Part shown: piece after piece, positions 32,677 to 42,889 of the stretch
Position numbering within the stretch: the stretch's first letter is position 1
Layout: every line of letters starts with the position of its first letter
Assembly (NCBI GenBank): GCA_964651435.1
Contig: CAZYVU010000003.1
Coordinates: forward strand, 53,102-117,101
Direction of reading: 5' to 3'
DNA: 64,000 bases
Origin: CAZYVU01 sp964651435
GTDB lineage: Bacteria; Desulfobacterota; Syntrophorhabdia; Syntrophorhabdales; CAYQXL01
The notes under the pieces: generated by a model
Database searches by the model: none
Seen by the model: the letters and a program-made list of their open reading frames with translations, nothing else
What the model was told of the DNA's origin: nothing
Program-made: the position numbers and the translations under genes

Positions 32677-32704
32677 ATTCTATGAAAATAGGCTAATCTG
32701 TCAA
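32677..32704 (-). promoter_or_regulatory. Strong sigma-70-like promoter for the basic Cys-domain protein
   Basis: Minus strand: perfect -35 TTGACA (32704-32699), a 16-base A/T-rich spacer, and -10 TAGAAT (32682-32677). The start codon at 32637 leaves a leader of about 35 bases. Confidence 0.7.
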
Positions 32705-32832
32705 GAGAAGTTTTTGGATTCGGCGGAATGAGGATGTACCTGGTGTATGACGGAATCGCCGGGAGATCATCTTTCCCAACCTTTTTGCCGGCATGCCGTG
32801 ACGTTAAGCCGCTGTAACGGTGGAAAGACCTG

Positions 32833-35670
32833 TTAAAGGCCGCAGAGGCAGTTAAAGGCGCAGCCGGGGCAGGCGCGGTCATCGAAGGGGGCAAAGGAAA
32901 TGGCGGGGTTTCTGAGGTGCGTGAGAACGGTGGCCGCCATGGCCATAAAGTGTTTTTGAACCCCTTCCTTCTCGTCTCTCTCGATCCCTTTGAAAAGGTG
33001 CTCCTCTTTGTTTGTCTTGAGGAGGGCCAGCACGGCGTCCATGTCGGCAACAGGAACGGACGCCCGCTCCGCGTAGACCTGCACGTAGAGGGGAAGCTGC
33101 AGGCTCGGCACGCGGCAATGGATTTCTTCCATGGAGGCCGGGTCTACTTGGCGAAGCGCCTTTGAATACTGGGGTCCGCCGCCGGTCTTGTAGTCAATGA
33201 TCGTGTGCATTCCCGTGGCGGGAACATAATCAACCCGGTCGATGCGGCCGCGAAACCGGACCTCCGGGCCAAGGGCCGGGATGGAGCCCTCCACGGGCTC
33301 TTCGAGGTGGGCTATGGTGACGGGACCATCCAGCTCATCGATATGTTTCTGGAGAAATGCTTTCAGCTTGTGCTCGGCTACTCTCCTGAAGAGATAATAG
33401 TCTCCCGTCACGATCCTGCCGTCGAAGTGCCTGTTAAGGGCTTCGTCAAGGTTCCTCAGGAGCGCCGGCCGGTCATCCTTGGCAAGCGGTCTGTTCAGGT
33501 ATCCGGCAAAGGTATCGAAGAGTATGGCATGGATAATCGTCCCGCGGTCGCTGTCCTCGATGTCGCTGGAAAGAAGCTGCTCCTCTTCGAAGCGCAGCAT
33601 GTGGCGATGGTAAAAAAATACAGGGCAGCGCACGTAGTCGTCTATGCTGGACGGAGAGAAGGTCTTTCCCGCCAGCGCACGGATGATGGCGGGGGTCTTG
33701 GGAAATGAAGGCGGCTCCTTTTTTGTCCTCAGGCGTATCTTCTGGGTGGACCTTTCCACCGTCACCACATCCAGGCTGCCGAGGGACCGTTCTTTTTGCC
33801 AAATGAGCATTTCGATATAGCGGCTTCTGGGCTTGTCTTCGGCCTCCACGTAAATGAGATGGGCCTCTCTCGCCCCCGCGACGAGTCGCTGAAAGTAGTA
33901 GCGGAAGACCTCTTCATGTTCCTCGGCGGCAGGCAGGCCCAGGCTCTCGTAGACGCCCACGGGGACCAGCGGGTCGATGTGCTTTGCCGCCGGTATGACC
34001 CCCTCATTGATGTCGAGAATAAGCACGGTCTCGAAGCGGAGGCTTCTTGTTTCAAGGAGGCCCAGTATTTCGAGGGTCTCCAGAGGAGTCGTGTCGAAGG
34101 GAACGCTGAGATGCTTCAGGTGCCTCCGAAGGAAATCCCTAAGCGCCCTTCCGTGCTCCTCATCGTTGTCGTGAAACCGTTCTGTAGCGATGCGGGATCG
34201 CTTGATGTCCTCCAGGGCTTCGATGAGGCGGGTAAAAATCTCGCCGGAGAGTACGTATGATTTGAGCTCCGTGTTAAGCATCAGGAACTCGAACGCCTCC
34301 TGCAGCCGAAGCGACAGTTCGGCCAAGTCGGACGGTCGCTCAAAGGCGCGGAAGAAGACGTGGTGAATCTTCTTGAGGCCTTCGACGACAGCACCGTCCC
34401 TCTCGCACAGTTCGCGGCCCCTGGGCGTTCGCTTGAGCCAGGAGACCGCTGCCTCTTCCACATCGTCGACACCAAGGAAGGCTTTTCCGTAAAGGGGGCT
34501 CGACGCGTCCCGGGTCAGCCACTCCTTCACTGCTGACAGGAGGCGCCATAGCAGAGGGGTGAGCCGAGCATTCTTCACAAACGGATGAAGGATGATGCCA
34601 AGATAGTCTGGGGCGGCATAGACGGACCTCTCGGCTGTGCCGTCCTGGGCGCGGAGGAGGGCGTCCATGAGGCTGAACAGTGAGGTGCGTGAGAGTGGAT
34701 ATGCGATGGAAACGTTATAGTTGTCGTGCCATCGGTCGACGGCAAAGGTGAGAAGGGGAAAGAGCGTTGCGGGCAGGGGAAGAACGACGGCGGTTCTGTT
34801 CGGCGGCGCCGTGCCCAGAATCGATGCTGCGTGAAGCGCCTCGGCATGGGTGTCGAAGCCCGAGTAGATCCTGACCATCGTATCGCCCTTGGCCATGTTC
34901 CTGTCCAGGGGTTCCACGGGAGCACCAAGATGGCGGACAAGCTCGTTAAGGACGGGCCATTCTCCCGGATTGCCTTCCAAAATGATCTCCGCCTGTCCCA
35001 CCTCCCAGAGCCTCCTGACGATCCGGCGTTCCACCTCCGTCGTGGCGAAGAGGCCCGCAAAGATAACGGCATCGAAGTCCGGCAGCGACGGTGCGTCCAG
35101 AGCCTCCAGAGCCTTCAGGTACTTGTACCCCCGCGTGAGGCAGCGTTCCGTTTCGAGAAGCGCATGAAAGGCGCTGCGAACTGCTACGATCTGGCGCAGC
35201 AACAGGTTGACGCTCTCGGGAACATCGTATCCGATAGCCGCATTCTCTTCCACCGAAAGAAGCCTTTCCTGCGGCACGTTTTCCACGTCCACGGACTCGA
35301 TGAAAGAGAGGAGGTGGCTACCCCAGGGGAAGAAGTCGCCAAAATTGTCCTTTGCAAAGAGCGACCCACTGAGGCGTAGTGATCTGACGGCCTTGAAAAG
35401 CATCCAGACGGCATCGGGCTGATCGACATCTGAAAGGCCGGGCCAGCGGCTCGCTACAAGATGATCTATGAATCCATCGACGGAGAAAGACGCCGGCGGG
35501 AAAAACGGCGCCTTGCGCGTTGCGGCCAGGGCTTCCTTGAGGTAAAGCCCCGGACGTTTTCCGGGAAAGATTATAGCCGTACGGTTCAGCGGAACCTCGA
35601 GGCCTTCAAGAAAGTCCCTGACGGCCTCGATGAAGTCGCACCCCATGGGAACGATACGGACAGGCTTCAT
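32833..35670 (-). CDS. addB: AddB-like nuclease subunit with Fe-S cluster
   Basis: Partner of the AddA-like helicase in processing double-strand DNA ends for recombination. The 945 residues have an N-terminal helicase-like region lacking a good Walker A (its matching segment is TAIIFPGKRPGLYLKEAL), consistent with AddB. The C-terminal nuclease domain (about 690-945) shows TFSPSSIDDYVRCPVFFYHR, RGRIDRVDYVP and IIDYKTGG (the PD-(D/E)xK Asp and Lys). The final CPGCAFNCLC, together with the Cys of YVRCP, makes the four-Cys iron-sulfur staple typical of AddB. Its ATG overlaps the addA stop by 4 bases. Confidence 0.85.
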   Translation of the reverse strand: MKPVRIVPMGCDFIEAVRDFLEGLEVPLNRTAIIFPGKRPGLYLKEALAATRKAPFFPPASFSVDGFIDHLVASRWPGLSDVDQPDAVWMLFKAVRSLRLSGSLFAKDNFGDFFPWGSHLLSFIESVDVENVPQERLLSVEENAAIGYDVPESVNLLLRQIVAVRSAFHALLETERCLTRGYKYLKALEALDAPSLPDFDAVIFAGLFATTEVERRIVRRLWEVGQAEIILEGNPGEWPVLNELVRHLGAPVEPLDRNMAKGDTMVRIYSGFDTHAEALHAASILGTAPPNRTAVVLPLPATLFPLLTFAVDRWHDNYNVSIAYPLSRTSLFSLMDALLRAQDGTAERSVYAAPDYLGIILHPFVKNARLTPLLWRLLSAVKEWLTRDASSPLYGKAFLGVDDVEEAAVSWLKRTPRGRELCERDGAVVEGLKKIHHVFFRAFERPSDLAELSLRLQEAFEFLMLNTELKSYVLSGEIFTRLIEALEDIKRSRIATERFHDNDEEHGRALRDFLRRHLKHLSVPFDTTPLETLEILGLLETRSLRFETVLILDINEGVIPAAKHIDPLVPVGVYESLGLPAAEEHEEVFRYYFQRLVAGAREAHLIYVEAEDKPRSRYIEMLIWQKERSLGSLDVVTVERSTQKIRLRTKKEPPSFPKTPAIIRALAGKTFSPSSIDDYVRCPVFFYHRHMLRFEEEQLLSSDIEDSDRGTIIHAILFDTFAGYLNRPLAKDDRPALLRNLDEALNRHFDGRIVTGDYYLFRRVAEHKLKAFLQKHIDELDGPVTIAHLEEPVEGSIPALGPEVRFRGRIDRVDYVPATGMHTIIDYKTGGGPQYSKALRQVDPASMEEIHCRVPSLQLPLYVQVYAERASVPVADMDAVLALLKTNKEEHLFKGIERDEKEGVQKHFMAMAATVLTHLRNPAISFAPFDDRACPGCAFNCLCGL

Positions 35671-38600
35671 AGGCTGAGCACCCTGCGTTCATCGACGTAA
35701 AGAAGAAACTTCCGTATCTCTTTGCCGGGATAGATGGCGGAAAGGAGCTGTCCGTAGCGCATGATCTGCGATTTGTGCTCAGCGCTTTCCGTTTCGCCCG
35801 TTTTGAAATCGATGACATCGATATGGTCTGCCGACACGATGACCCGATCGATCTTGTGCGTCTGTCCCGCGCCGTCGACCACCTCCAGTTCCGTGAGCAC
35901 CGTCTCCCCTGCCCCCAATCGAAAAAAGGCTTCGAACCGGGGGTCCGAGAGGCACCCTTTCAGGAGCGACGCGACCTCTTCCGGGTCCGCCGCCCCCCGA
36001 TGGCGGGCAAGCCCGGAGGCGACAGCGTCCCTCACCGTTTTACCTCCGTCTTCGCCCAGCGAGGCTACGAGTGAGAGTATGTAGTGTATCAGATCGCCCT
36101 TTCTGCGAGCGGCCAGGCGGGCCCGCGAAAGGCCCGATCCGTCGGCGAGCTTGGACCGCATTCTATCTATCCAGTGAACGCCGTTGCCGGGAAGCCACGC
36201 CGCTTCGGGTGCACGGACCGGCGGCCGCTCCGGAGAATCGTGAGCCGAAGAGGGGGCTGCGACGTGCGGCGACAGGGGGGGCTCGATGCCGAAGGTGCAG
36301 GCCCTATCGGTCGTGCGATGTGCGGCCTCGCTGAGGGCAAAGCAATGATCGATGAGAAAGTTCCTTTGGCGTTTCGAGTCGGTGAGGAGGACATACAGTT
36401 CCCCCTTGGCCCTTGTAAGGGCCACATAGATACCGTTCAGCTCGTCGAGAAGGTATTCCGCCTCCCGCTGAGATGCGATCGCATCCAGTGCCGGCGAGCA
36501 TGCCCGTAACGCTGCATTGATGTACAACAGGTGTGCCGATTGGCCCTCCCTGACGACGTACCGATTCTTGTCGGCGGCGTCTGATTGGGCGAAGTTCGTA
36601 AGCTTCAGAAAAGGAAGGATGACAAGGGGAAATTGAAGCCCCTTGGCCTTATGGATTGTGAGGACCTTGACGGCATCCGTTCCTTCAACGGCCTTCAGCA
36701 GAAACCTCTCCTCGCCTTCGCCGGTGCCCCGGTCATCGGGGTTTCCGTGCTCCCTCCAGAATCGCACAAAGGTGCTGAGGCTGCCCGTGCTGCTGTCATC
36801 CGTTTGTTGCAGCATCTCGCAGAGGTGGAGCAGATAGGGCCGGTCATCGGGGAAGTTTTCCAGCACCCGGCAGCGCTTCAAGATGGTGAGGAGGAGCTCG
36901 TAGAGGGGGAAAAAGCCGGCATTTCGAACAAAGTAGGCCAGATGCTTTTCCCACAATGCAGGAAAGTCCCTTTGCAGAAAGCCGGCGAGGGGTATCCTCT
37001 CTTCCTCGAGACGCACCGTCTCGATCCAGCCGTGAAGGCATCCGCAAGGAAGCCCGGTAAGCTCTGTGAATATTTCTCCCTCAAGAAACGTGGCGAGCGA
37101 TAGATCGTCGTCTATGGAATCGAGGAAGGAAAGAAGGGCCAGAACCTCCTTAACCAACCGATTGTTGCGCACGTCGACGGTCAGGTCGGATTCGACGGCT
37201 ATGCCCATGGTGAGCAGGAGGTTGGCGACAAACTCCATCTCATCCCTCCGTCGGAGCAGGATTGCAATGTCGGCGTCACGGATGGTCCCCCGGGAGCGTA
37301 TCGCCCCGACAAGTTCCCTCATCCGCTCTCCCACGACACGGAACCGCTCATCCTTGGAGAATTGGTCTTGGACATCGTCATCGTCTCCGGGCACGACGAC
37401 CCTCTCTACGGAAACATAGCCCAGGCCCGCGTTGGCACGTGTAAAGTCCTGGGCCGTATCATCATAGACCGCCAGTATCCGACCCACCCCCTCGTGGTGG
37501 TCGCCAAGGATCCGCTGCAAGGTCTGCCGGAGGTTGTCACGATGAAAGAGGAGGTTGTTGAAGGCAACGATATGCTCACCGCTGCGGTAGTTCGTGGTCA
37601 GGGCAATTTCCAGAGGGCTGAAGGAGCGGTAGCGGCTGAGGAGGTGGTCCACAAGGCCCGTATCGGCGCCGCGCCACCGGTAGATCGACTGTTTCTTGTC
37701 TCCTACGACAAAGAGCGTGCCCCCCCTGCTCAGCGCCTCGTCGGCAAGGACGGCTATGTTGTGCCATTGCAGGCCGTTCGTGTCCTGAAACTCGTCGATG
37801 AGAAAATGGTGGTACCGGTCGGCAAGGCTGTAATAGACCTCCGGCACAAAGGAGGATCGGCCGACGACGGCGCGAAGGAGCCGGTTGAGCTCCTCGATGA
37901 GGAGAAGACGCCTCCGGTACGTCAGCTCCTTTGTCAGGAAACCCTTGAAGACCCCGTAAATGTCCAGATAGGACGAGAACTTGGAAGCCGCAAGCAGTTC
38001 TCCGTGGGACCCCAGGGCTTCTCGAAACTCTCTCCACCGGTCTTCCAGGGCCTCTTCGGGAAGCGCACTGGCCTTGGTCACGGAAGCGGTGACGCTTGGC
38101 CTTTGGAGAAAGGCGCTGACCTTGAGCTGCGGGCCCGACGGGGGGGCGAACTGCTCAAGGGCCTTGACGAACCCGGCATGGAGCTTCAGCCCCGGCGACG
38201 AGGATATGTGATCCCTGAGAGAGGCGACGAGGGACTCCAGGCGGCGTCCCGACTCGGTCATGCGCTTACGCGTCGGCGCCGGGTTAAAGGCGGCGCTCTC
38301 CTTCGATTCCTCCTGCCACAAGAGGTCCATCATGGACCTCAGGAAGGCCTTTGGCACCCAACTGGCCCTCTCGCCCTCGAGCTCCAGGTAATTCGTCACG
38401 AAACGATCAAACTGCCGCCGGACGCGCTCGTCGTCAAGGATGTGCCGGAGTGTTTCGTTGAGCACGATGTCGAAGTAGTCCGACGATCGCGTTGAAATCT
38501 CGAAATCAGGGGGCAGTTGAAGCTTGAAGGCCGAGGCCCTCAGGGTCAGATGAACGAAACTGTCTATGGTGCTTACCTTGAAATCGTAGAAATGGCGCAA

Positions 38601-38948
38601 CAGGTCATCGAATACCCTTGCCAGCCGTTCGGCCGCCGCTGCCTGAAGACGCTCCGTCCCCGTTGAGGGGTGGACCCCTTCGCCTTCGGTGAGCAGAAGC
38701 GTTAGGGGATTTTCCGCGCTATTGTCAAAAGAGATGCCCAGGATGACCCGTTTTATCCATTCGATAATGCGCGAACGCATCTCTGCCGCGGCCTTGTTCG
38801 TAAAGGTAATGGCAAGGATGTTGCCGGGCCCGCACGGCTTCATCTTTTGGCCGAGCATGTCGGCAAGAAGTATGGAGAGGTAGCGACGGGTGAGGCTGAA
38901 TGTCTTGCCTGACCCGGCCGAGGACTTGAGGGCTATGAACTGACTCAT
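35667..38948 (-). CDS. addA: AddA-like UvrD-family helicase/nuclease
   Basis: ATP-driven 3'-5' helicase with a C-terminal nuclease for DNA end resection (RecBCD-like role). The 1093 residues begin with motif I LKSSAGSGKTFSLTRRYL. Motif Ia (ILAITFTNKAAAEMRSRI), motif II/III (FLIDEFQDTNGLQWHN, GDKKQSIYRWRGAD), motif IV-V (VKVLTIHKAKGLQFPLV) and motif VI (IYVALTRAKGELYVLL) follow. The C-terminal PD-(D/E)xK domain has IDRVIVSADHIDVIDFKTGE. It is followed by addB with an ATGA overlap, so the two subunits are made together. Confidence 0.9.
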   Translation of the reverse strand: MSQFIALKSSAGSGKTFSLTRRYLSILLADMLGQKMKPCGPGNILAITFTNKAAAEMRSRIIEWIKRVILGISFDNSAENPLTLLLTEGEGVHPSTGTERLQAAAAERLARVFDDLLRHFYDFKVSTIDSFVHLTLRASAFKLQLPPDFEISTRSSDYFDIVLNETLRHILDDERVRRQFDRFVTNYLELEGERASWVPKAFLRSMMDLLWQEESKESAAFNPAPTRKRMTESGRRLESLVASLRDHISSSPGLKLHAGFVKALEQFAPPSGPQLKVSAFLQRPSVTASVTKASALPEEALEDRWREFREALGSHGELLAASKFSSYLDIYGVFKGFLTKELTYRRRLLLIEELNRLLRAVVGRSSFVPEVYYSLADRYHHFLIDEFQDTNGLQWHNIAVLADEALSRGGTLFVVGDKKQSIYRWRGADTGLVDHLLSRYRSFSPLEIALTTNYRSGEHIVAFNNLLFHRDNLRQTLQRILGDHHEGVGRILAVYDDTAQDFTRANAGLGYVSVERVVVPGDDDDVQDQFSKDERFRVVGERMRELVGAIRSRGTIRDADIAILLRRRDEMEFVANLLLTMGIAVESDLTVDVRNNRLVKEVLALLSFLDSIDDDLSLATFLEGEIFTELTGLPCGCLHGWIETVRLEEERIPLAGFLQRDFPALWEKHLAYFVRNAGFFPLYELLLTILKRCRVLENFPDDRPYLLHLCEMLQQTDDSSTGSLSTFVRFWREHGNPDDRGTGEGEERFLLKAVEGTDAVKVLTIHKAKGLQFPLVILPFLKLTNFAQSDAADKNRYVVREGQSAHLLYINAALRACSPALDAIASQREAEYLLDELNGIYVALTRAKGELYVLLTDSKRQRNFLIDHCFALSEAAHRTTDRACTFGIEPPLSPHVAAPSSAHDSPERPPVRAPEAAWLPGNGVHWIDRMRSKLADGSGLSRARLAARRKGDLIHYILSLVASLGEDGGKTVRDAVASGLARHRGAADPEEVASLLKGCLSDPRFEAFFRLGAGETVLTELEVVDGAGQTHKIDRVIVSADHIDVIDFKTGETESAEHKSQIMRYGQLLSAIYPGKEIRKFLLYVDERRVLSL

Positions 38949-39076
38949 GGGCTGTGAGCTAAGGCCTCTGAAGCTATGTCGTTATGTCGCTGCCCGAGCT
39001 TCAGACCGGGTACGGCCCGGCCGCAGCCGCCCTCCGACGAATATGACAACCGGGGAGCGTTTCGTCAGCCAAAGGG

Positions 39077-40093
39077 TCAGCGGCCTTCGTAGTCGCCCTG
39101 CTGGGTAATACCCGAGAGCACCCACTGCTTGTCCCCCACTTTTCGCGAAAAGGTCCAGTACTCGAGAAACTTTACGGGGTTGGAGGCGCTTCCCGAAACG
39201 ACATCGCCCGTGGACTCGCTGACAACGTAGTCCAGAAGACTTGCTGTAAACTTGACCGTTATGTACTCCTCGCCGCGGTCCTGGGCGGCATCGACGATCT
39301 CGACGCTGCGGACTGCCACATTCTCCAGGCGGTTGAACTGCTTATCGGCGACGTACCGGTTTGCGTCGGCCTGCAGGACGTTGAGCATCTCGGCTGACAA
39401 GAGCTGGCGGGCGGGGCCGAGGTCCCGTTTGGTCCAGGCGCTCTGAATCCTGAAGAAGAGATCTTCCGCCGTTTCCCTGAAGGCGCTTTCGCTGAAACCG
39501 GGGTCCATCTCTGCAATATGGCGGAGGCCCCTGCCCAGCCCGTCTCCAGGCTCATCCGCCTCCTGAGGCTCCCCGGAGTATGTTCCGGCCTGCGGCTGGT
39601 CGTAGGCGTACGGTGCGTAGCCGGCGCCGGCGCTGCTCATCTGCATGGCCTCCCGGCGAGCCCGGAAGCGCTTGACGATGAAATAAACGATGCCGAGAAT
39701 GACAAGAACGATGATGAGGTCCCCCATGCCGAAACCCCCGGTGCCACCCCATCCGGCCGCCTGACCGTGGCCACCGAAGAGCAGGCTTCCTATCATCCCG
39801 CCCAGAAAGAGGCCTCCAAGACCGTACATAAGTCCCCTTCCGATGCCCGACGAGGGCTGCTGCAGAGGTCTCTGCTGGGTCATGCCCGACCGGGGCTGCG
39901 TGGGTTGCCTGGAGGGAGAGGTGGGCGTTGAGCGCTGGAAGGAGCCCCCCGACGAAAAGCCCCGGCTTCCCGAGGAGCGTCCCCCGCCTACGCGCGCGTG
40001 GACAGCCGTCTCCATGGCCAAGCAGATAAAAAAGAACACGGCAAAACCTAAGACGCAGTATATAAATCGGTTTTTTGCAGCCTTTCTTGTCAT
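39077..40093 (-). CDS. Tim44-like domain membrane protein
   Basis: A 338-residue product from ATG 40093 (good AGGGGG ribosome site). An N-terminal helix or signal (about 8-30) leads to a Gly/Ser/Arg/Pro/Gln-rich low-complexity region (about 34-85). Two more hydrophobic segments (about 88-110 and 118-135) precede the Tim44-like domain (about 195-335: FRETAEDLFFRIQSAWTKRD, LSAEMLNVLQADANRY, SVEIVDAAQDRGEEYITVKF, FLEYWTFSRK). Bacterial Tim44-like proteins of this layout are widespread and of unknown function. It is divergent from the metallo-hydrolase gene. Confidence 0.85.
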   Translation of the reverse strand: MTRKAAKNRFIYCVLGFAVFFFICLAMETAVHARVGGGRSSGSRGFSSGGSFQRSTPTSPSRQPTQPRSGMTQQRPLQQPSSGIGRGLMYGLGGLFLGGMIGSLLFGGHGQAAGWGGTGGFGMGDLIIVLVILGIVYFIVKRFRARREAMQMSSAGAGYAPYAYDQPQAGTYSGEPQEADEPGDGLGRGLRHIAEMDPGFSESAFRETAEDLFFRIQSAWTKRDLGPARQLLSAEMLNVLQADANRYVADKQFNRLENVAVRSVEIVDAAQDRGEEYITVKFTASLLDYVVSESTGDVVSGSASNPVKFLEYWTFSRKVGDKQWVLSGITQQGDYEGR

Positions 40094-40251
40094 GATAACC
40101 CCCTGGGTAGTCTCGTCATTGAGCGTTAAGGATATCAAACACCGGGGGGGCGTGTCAAAAAGGTCCGGGGCGCCCGTTGCCCCCGCATCTTCTGTTGTCA
40201 AAAGGGGGCGACTCCGGCTATGATAAGAGGAAAGCCCTGCGGGAGTAAATC

Positions 40252-41634
40252 ATGAAGATTCGTTTTTTGGGTGCGGCAAGGACGGTAACCGGCTCGTGTT
40301 ACCATCTCGCGCTGGACGGAACACAGGTGCTGGTGGATTGCGGCATGTACCAGGGCAGGCGAGGCGACGAGATGAACAGCAAGACGTTTCAGTTCAATCC
40401 GTCGGATATCGATTATGCGCTCCTCACCCACGCCCATATAGACCATTCCGGCCTGCTCCCCAGGCTGGTAGCCCAAGGTTTCGGAGGGCCGATCATAGCC
40501 ACCCCGGCAACGGCCGACCTCTGCGAGATCATGCTTCTCGATTCGGCTGTGATCCAGGAAAAGGACGCCGAGTGGATGACGAAAAAGGCCATGAGGATGG
40601 GTAGGAACGTAACCTATGAGCCCCTCTACACGCAGGACGACGTTAAGGCCGTCATTCCGCGCTTTCGAAGACAGGACTACGGTCGCGTCGAGGTCCTGGA
40701 GCAGGGCCTCGAGGTCCGTTTCGTCGACGCCGGGCATATCCTCGGGTCCGGAACGCTGGAGGTCTGGTATCCTTCCGCAGAAGGAAAAAAGAAGATTGTT
40801 TTTTCGGGCGACATCGGGAAGAGCGAAAACCCGATTATCAAGGACCCCGAGACAGTGGCCGAGGCCGATTATGTCGTCGTCGAGTCCACCTACGGCAATC
40901 GCTTCCACAAGGACCTGGAAAAAAGCATCGAGGAGCTTATCGATGCCATCATTGGAACGTTCCGGCGGGGCGGTAACGTCCTCATCCCATCCTTTGCCGT
41001 GGGGAGAACGCAGGACCTCCTGTACATCTTCAACAAGCTCGTCGGCGAGGGGAGGTTGCCCCCTCTCGATGTTTTTGTCGACAGCCCCCTGGCGCAGCGG
41101 GCCACGACCGTTTATGCATCGCACCCTGAGCTTTACGATGCCGAGGCGATGGCCTTTATGCGTTCCGGCAGGCAGGGAAAGCTGCGCATCCATTTCACGA
41201 CGTCCGTCGAGGAGTCCCAGAAGATCAACAGGATTAAGTCCGGCGCCATCATTATGGCCGGCAGCGGCATGTGTGAGGGCGGCAGGATTCGCCACCATTT
41301 CAAACACAATCTCTGGCGGTCGGAGTGCAGCATCATCTTTGTGGGGTACCAGGCATACGGCACGCTCGGGCGCGCTATTGTGGACGGCGCGAAAAAGGTG
41401 CACGTTCTGGGTGAGGAGATCGCCGTCCGGGCAAAGGTCTTCACGATCGGGGGTTTCTCGGCCCATGCCGACCAGGGTGAGCTCATCGAATGGCTATCCG
41501 CCTTCAAGAACCGTCCGGAGGTCTTCATCGTCCATGGCGAGGAAAAGGCGGCCCTGGAGTTCGAAAAGGTTGTTCGCTCCCGGCTCGACCTCTCTACGCG
41601 GATTCCGTTCAAGGGGGAGGAGTTTATTATTTGA
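40252..41634 (+). CDS. Metallo-beta-lactamase/beta-CASP family ribonuclease
   Basis: Probable RNA-processing exonuclease or endonuclease of the YsgE/CPSF73-like group. The 460 residues have the zinc motif THAHIDHSGLLPRL (about residues 57-70), the third metal motif DAGHILGSG (about 160-168), the beta-CASP segment (about 190-380: FSGDIGKSENPI, VESTYGNRFH, VDSPLAQRATTVY, AGSGMCEGGRIRHH) and the final AHADQGELIEWL and VHGEEKA motifs. The C-terminal RMMBL domain is present. The length is normal for this branch. Confidence 0.92.
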   Translation: MKIRFLGAARTVTGSCYHLALDGTQVLVDCGMYQGRRGDEMNSKTFQFNPSDIDYALLTHAHIDHSGLLPRLVAQGFGGPIIATPATADLCEIMLLDSAVIQEKDAEWMTKKAMRMGRNVTYEPLYTQDDVKAVIPRFRRQDYGRVEVLEQGLEVRFVDAGHILGSGTLEVWYPSAEGKKKIVFSGDIGKSENPIIKDPETVAEADYVVVESTYGNRFHKDLEKSIEELIDAIIGTFRRGGNVLIPSFAVGRTQDLLYIFNKLVGEGRLPPLDVFVDSPLAQRATTVYASHPELYDAEAMAFMRSGRQGKLRIHFTTSVEESQKINRIKSGAIIMAGSGMCEGGRIRHHFKHNLWRSECSIIFVGYQAYGTLGRAIVDGAKKVHVLGEEIAVRAKVFTIGGFSAHADQGELIEWLSAFKNRPEVFIVHGEEKAALEFEKVVRSRLDLSTRIPFKGEEFII

Positions 41635-41757
41635 TTGATGCCGGAAGCGAACCGGAGGACCGGGGCGTGGCCGGGAAAGGGTCGATTTGAGGATCTTCGC
41701 TACACATAGAATAGGGTATTGCCACCAAAGCGCCGGTGGTGGGGAGGGAAAGGGCCG

Positions 41758-42885
41758 ATGAGAATTGACAGCAGGAGACTACAACATATCGACTGGTTTC
41801 TTGTTATCAATGGAATGCTCATATTCGGCGTTGGACTGATCAACCTCGTAAGCGCCACGAGCGGATTCTATAGCGGGTCGCTCAACTTTATCATGAAGCA
41901 GCTCATAGCCTTCTGCGGTGGCCTCATTGCCATAGGTTTCATAGCTAAAATGGATTACAAGGCCATATCGGAATACGCATTGTACGCATACCTTCTCGTC
42001 CTGGCTCTCGTTCTCGCCGTCCTCATCTGGGGTGCGGCCATCAGCGGTTCGCGACGATGGTTCGTCTTGTTCGGCTTTAGCCTTCAACCCTCGGAACTCA
42101 TGAAGCCCGTGCTCGTCCTCATGCTTGCTGGCATGTTTCACAGGCAGAAGGAACAGGGGATTCCTCTCGGCTGGCTCGACGTGGGTAAGGGCCTTGCCGT
42201 TATTATGGTGCCCGTTTTTCTTGTCATCGCTCAGCCCGATCTGGGAACGGGGATTATTCTCTTGGTCACGGGAATGGCCGTCCTTTGGTTTGTGGGCATG
42301 CGGCGCTCGGTTTACGTTACCTTTTCGAGCCTGACGCTCGGGTTTATTCTCTCCCTCCCCTACGTCATCCATTACGTGCTCAAGCCTTATCAGATGGCCC
42401 GTATCAAGACGTGGCTGAGCATCCTTATGGGCCAGCCCGTCGACACGTCGGGGGCGGGCTACCACGCCCGCCAGGCCATGATTGCCGTGGGTTCGGGAAA
42501 GCTGTTCGGCAAGGGGTACATGGCCGGGACGCAACACAAACTCCAGTTTATTCCCGAGCACCACACGGATTTTGCCTTTACCGTCATAGCCGAGGAATGG
42601 GGTTTCGTGGGTGCCCTTGCCCTCCTTGCCCTCTTCGGCTCCTTCATAGCCCGCTGTCTCAAGGTGGCCAAGGAGGCTAACGACGGTCTGGCGGCGACGA
42701 TCGTCTTCGGCGTCACGGCGATGATCTTTTTTCAGTTCGCCATAAATATCCTCATGACCGTCCAGATATTTCCCGTCGTCGGTGTACCGCTACCCTTCAT
42801 CAGCTACGGGGGTTCGTCTCTCCTGTCGACCCTCATGGCCGTCGGGCTCATTATCAACATTCGGATGCGTCGATACATGTTCTAA
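41758..42885 (+). CDS. rodA: Rod-shape-determining peptidoglycan polymerase RodA
   Basis: SEDS-family glycosyltransferase that polymerises peptidoglycan glycan strands during cell elongation. From ATG 41758 (behind GGGAGGGAAAGGG) the product is 375 residues with about ten helices. SEDS signatures include GSRRWFVLFGFSLQPSELMKP (about 95-115), AQPDLGTGIILL (the catalytic Asp region), GYHARQAMIAVGSGKLFGKG, FIPEHHTDFAFTVIAEEWGF, and VVGVPLPFISYGGSSLL. The partner transpeptidase gene mrdA and mreBCD are not in the window. Confidence 0.93.
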   Translation: MRIDSRRLQHIDWFLVINGMLIFGVGLINLVSATSGFYSGSLNFIMKQLIAFCGGLIAIGFIAKMDYKAISEYALYAYLLVLALVLAVLIWGAAISGSRRWFVLFGFSLQPSELMKPVLVLMLAGMFHRQKEQGIPLGWLDVGKGLAVIMVPVFLVIAQPDLGTGIILLVTGMAVLWFVGMRRSVYVTFSSLTLGFILSLPYVIHYVLKPYQMARIKTWLSILMGQPVDTSGAGYHARQAMIAVGSGKLFGKGYMAGTQHKLQFIPEHHTDFAFTVIAEEWGFVGALALLALFGSFIARCLKVAKEANDGLAATIVFGVTAMIFFQFAINILMTVQIFPVVGVPLPFISYGGSSLLSTLMAVGLIINIRMRRYMF

Positions 42886-42889
42886 CCGG

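Noticed and set aside
37362..38495. A 377-codon open frame on the plus strand opposite addA
   Set aside because: Mirror of addA codons in a GC-rich gene; no recognisable motif.
40198..41466. A 422-codon open frame on the minus strand opposite the beta-CASP hydrolase
   Set aside because: Antisense shadow of a gene with full catalytic motifs; no domain, ribosome site or neighbours support it.
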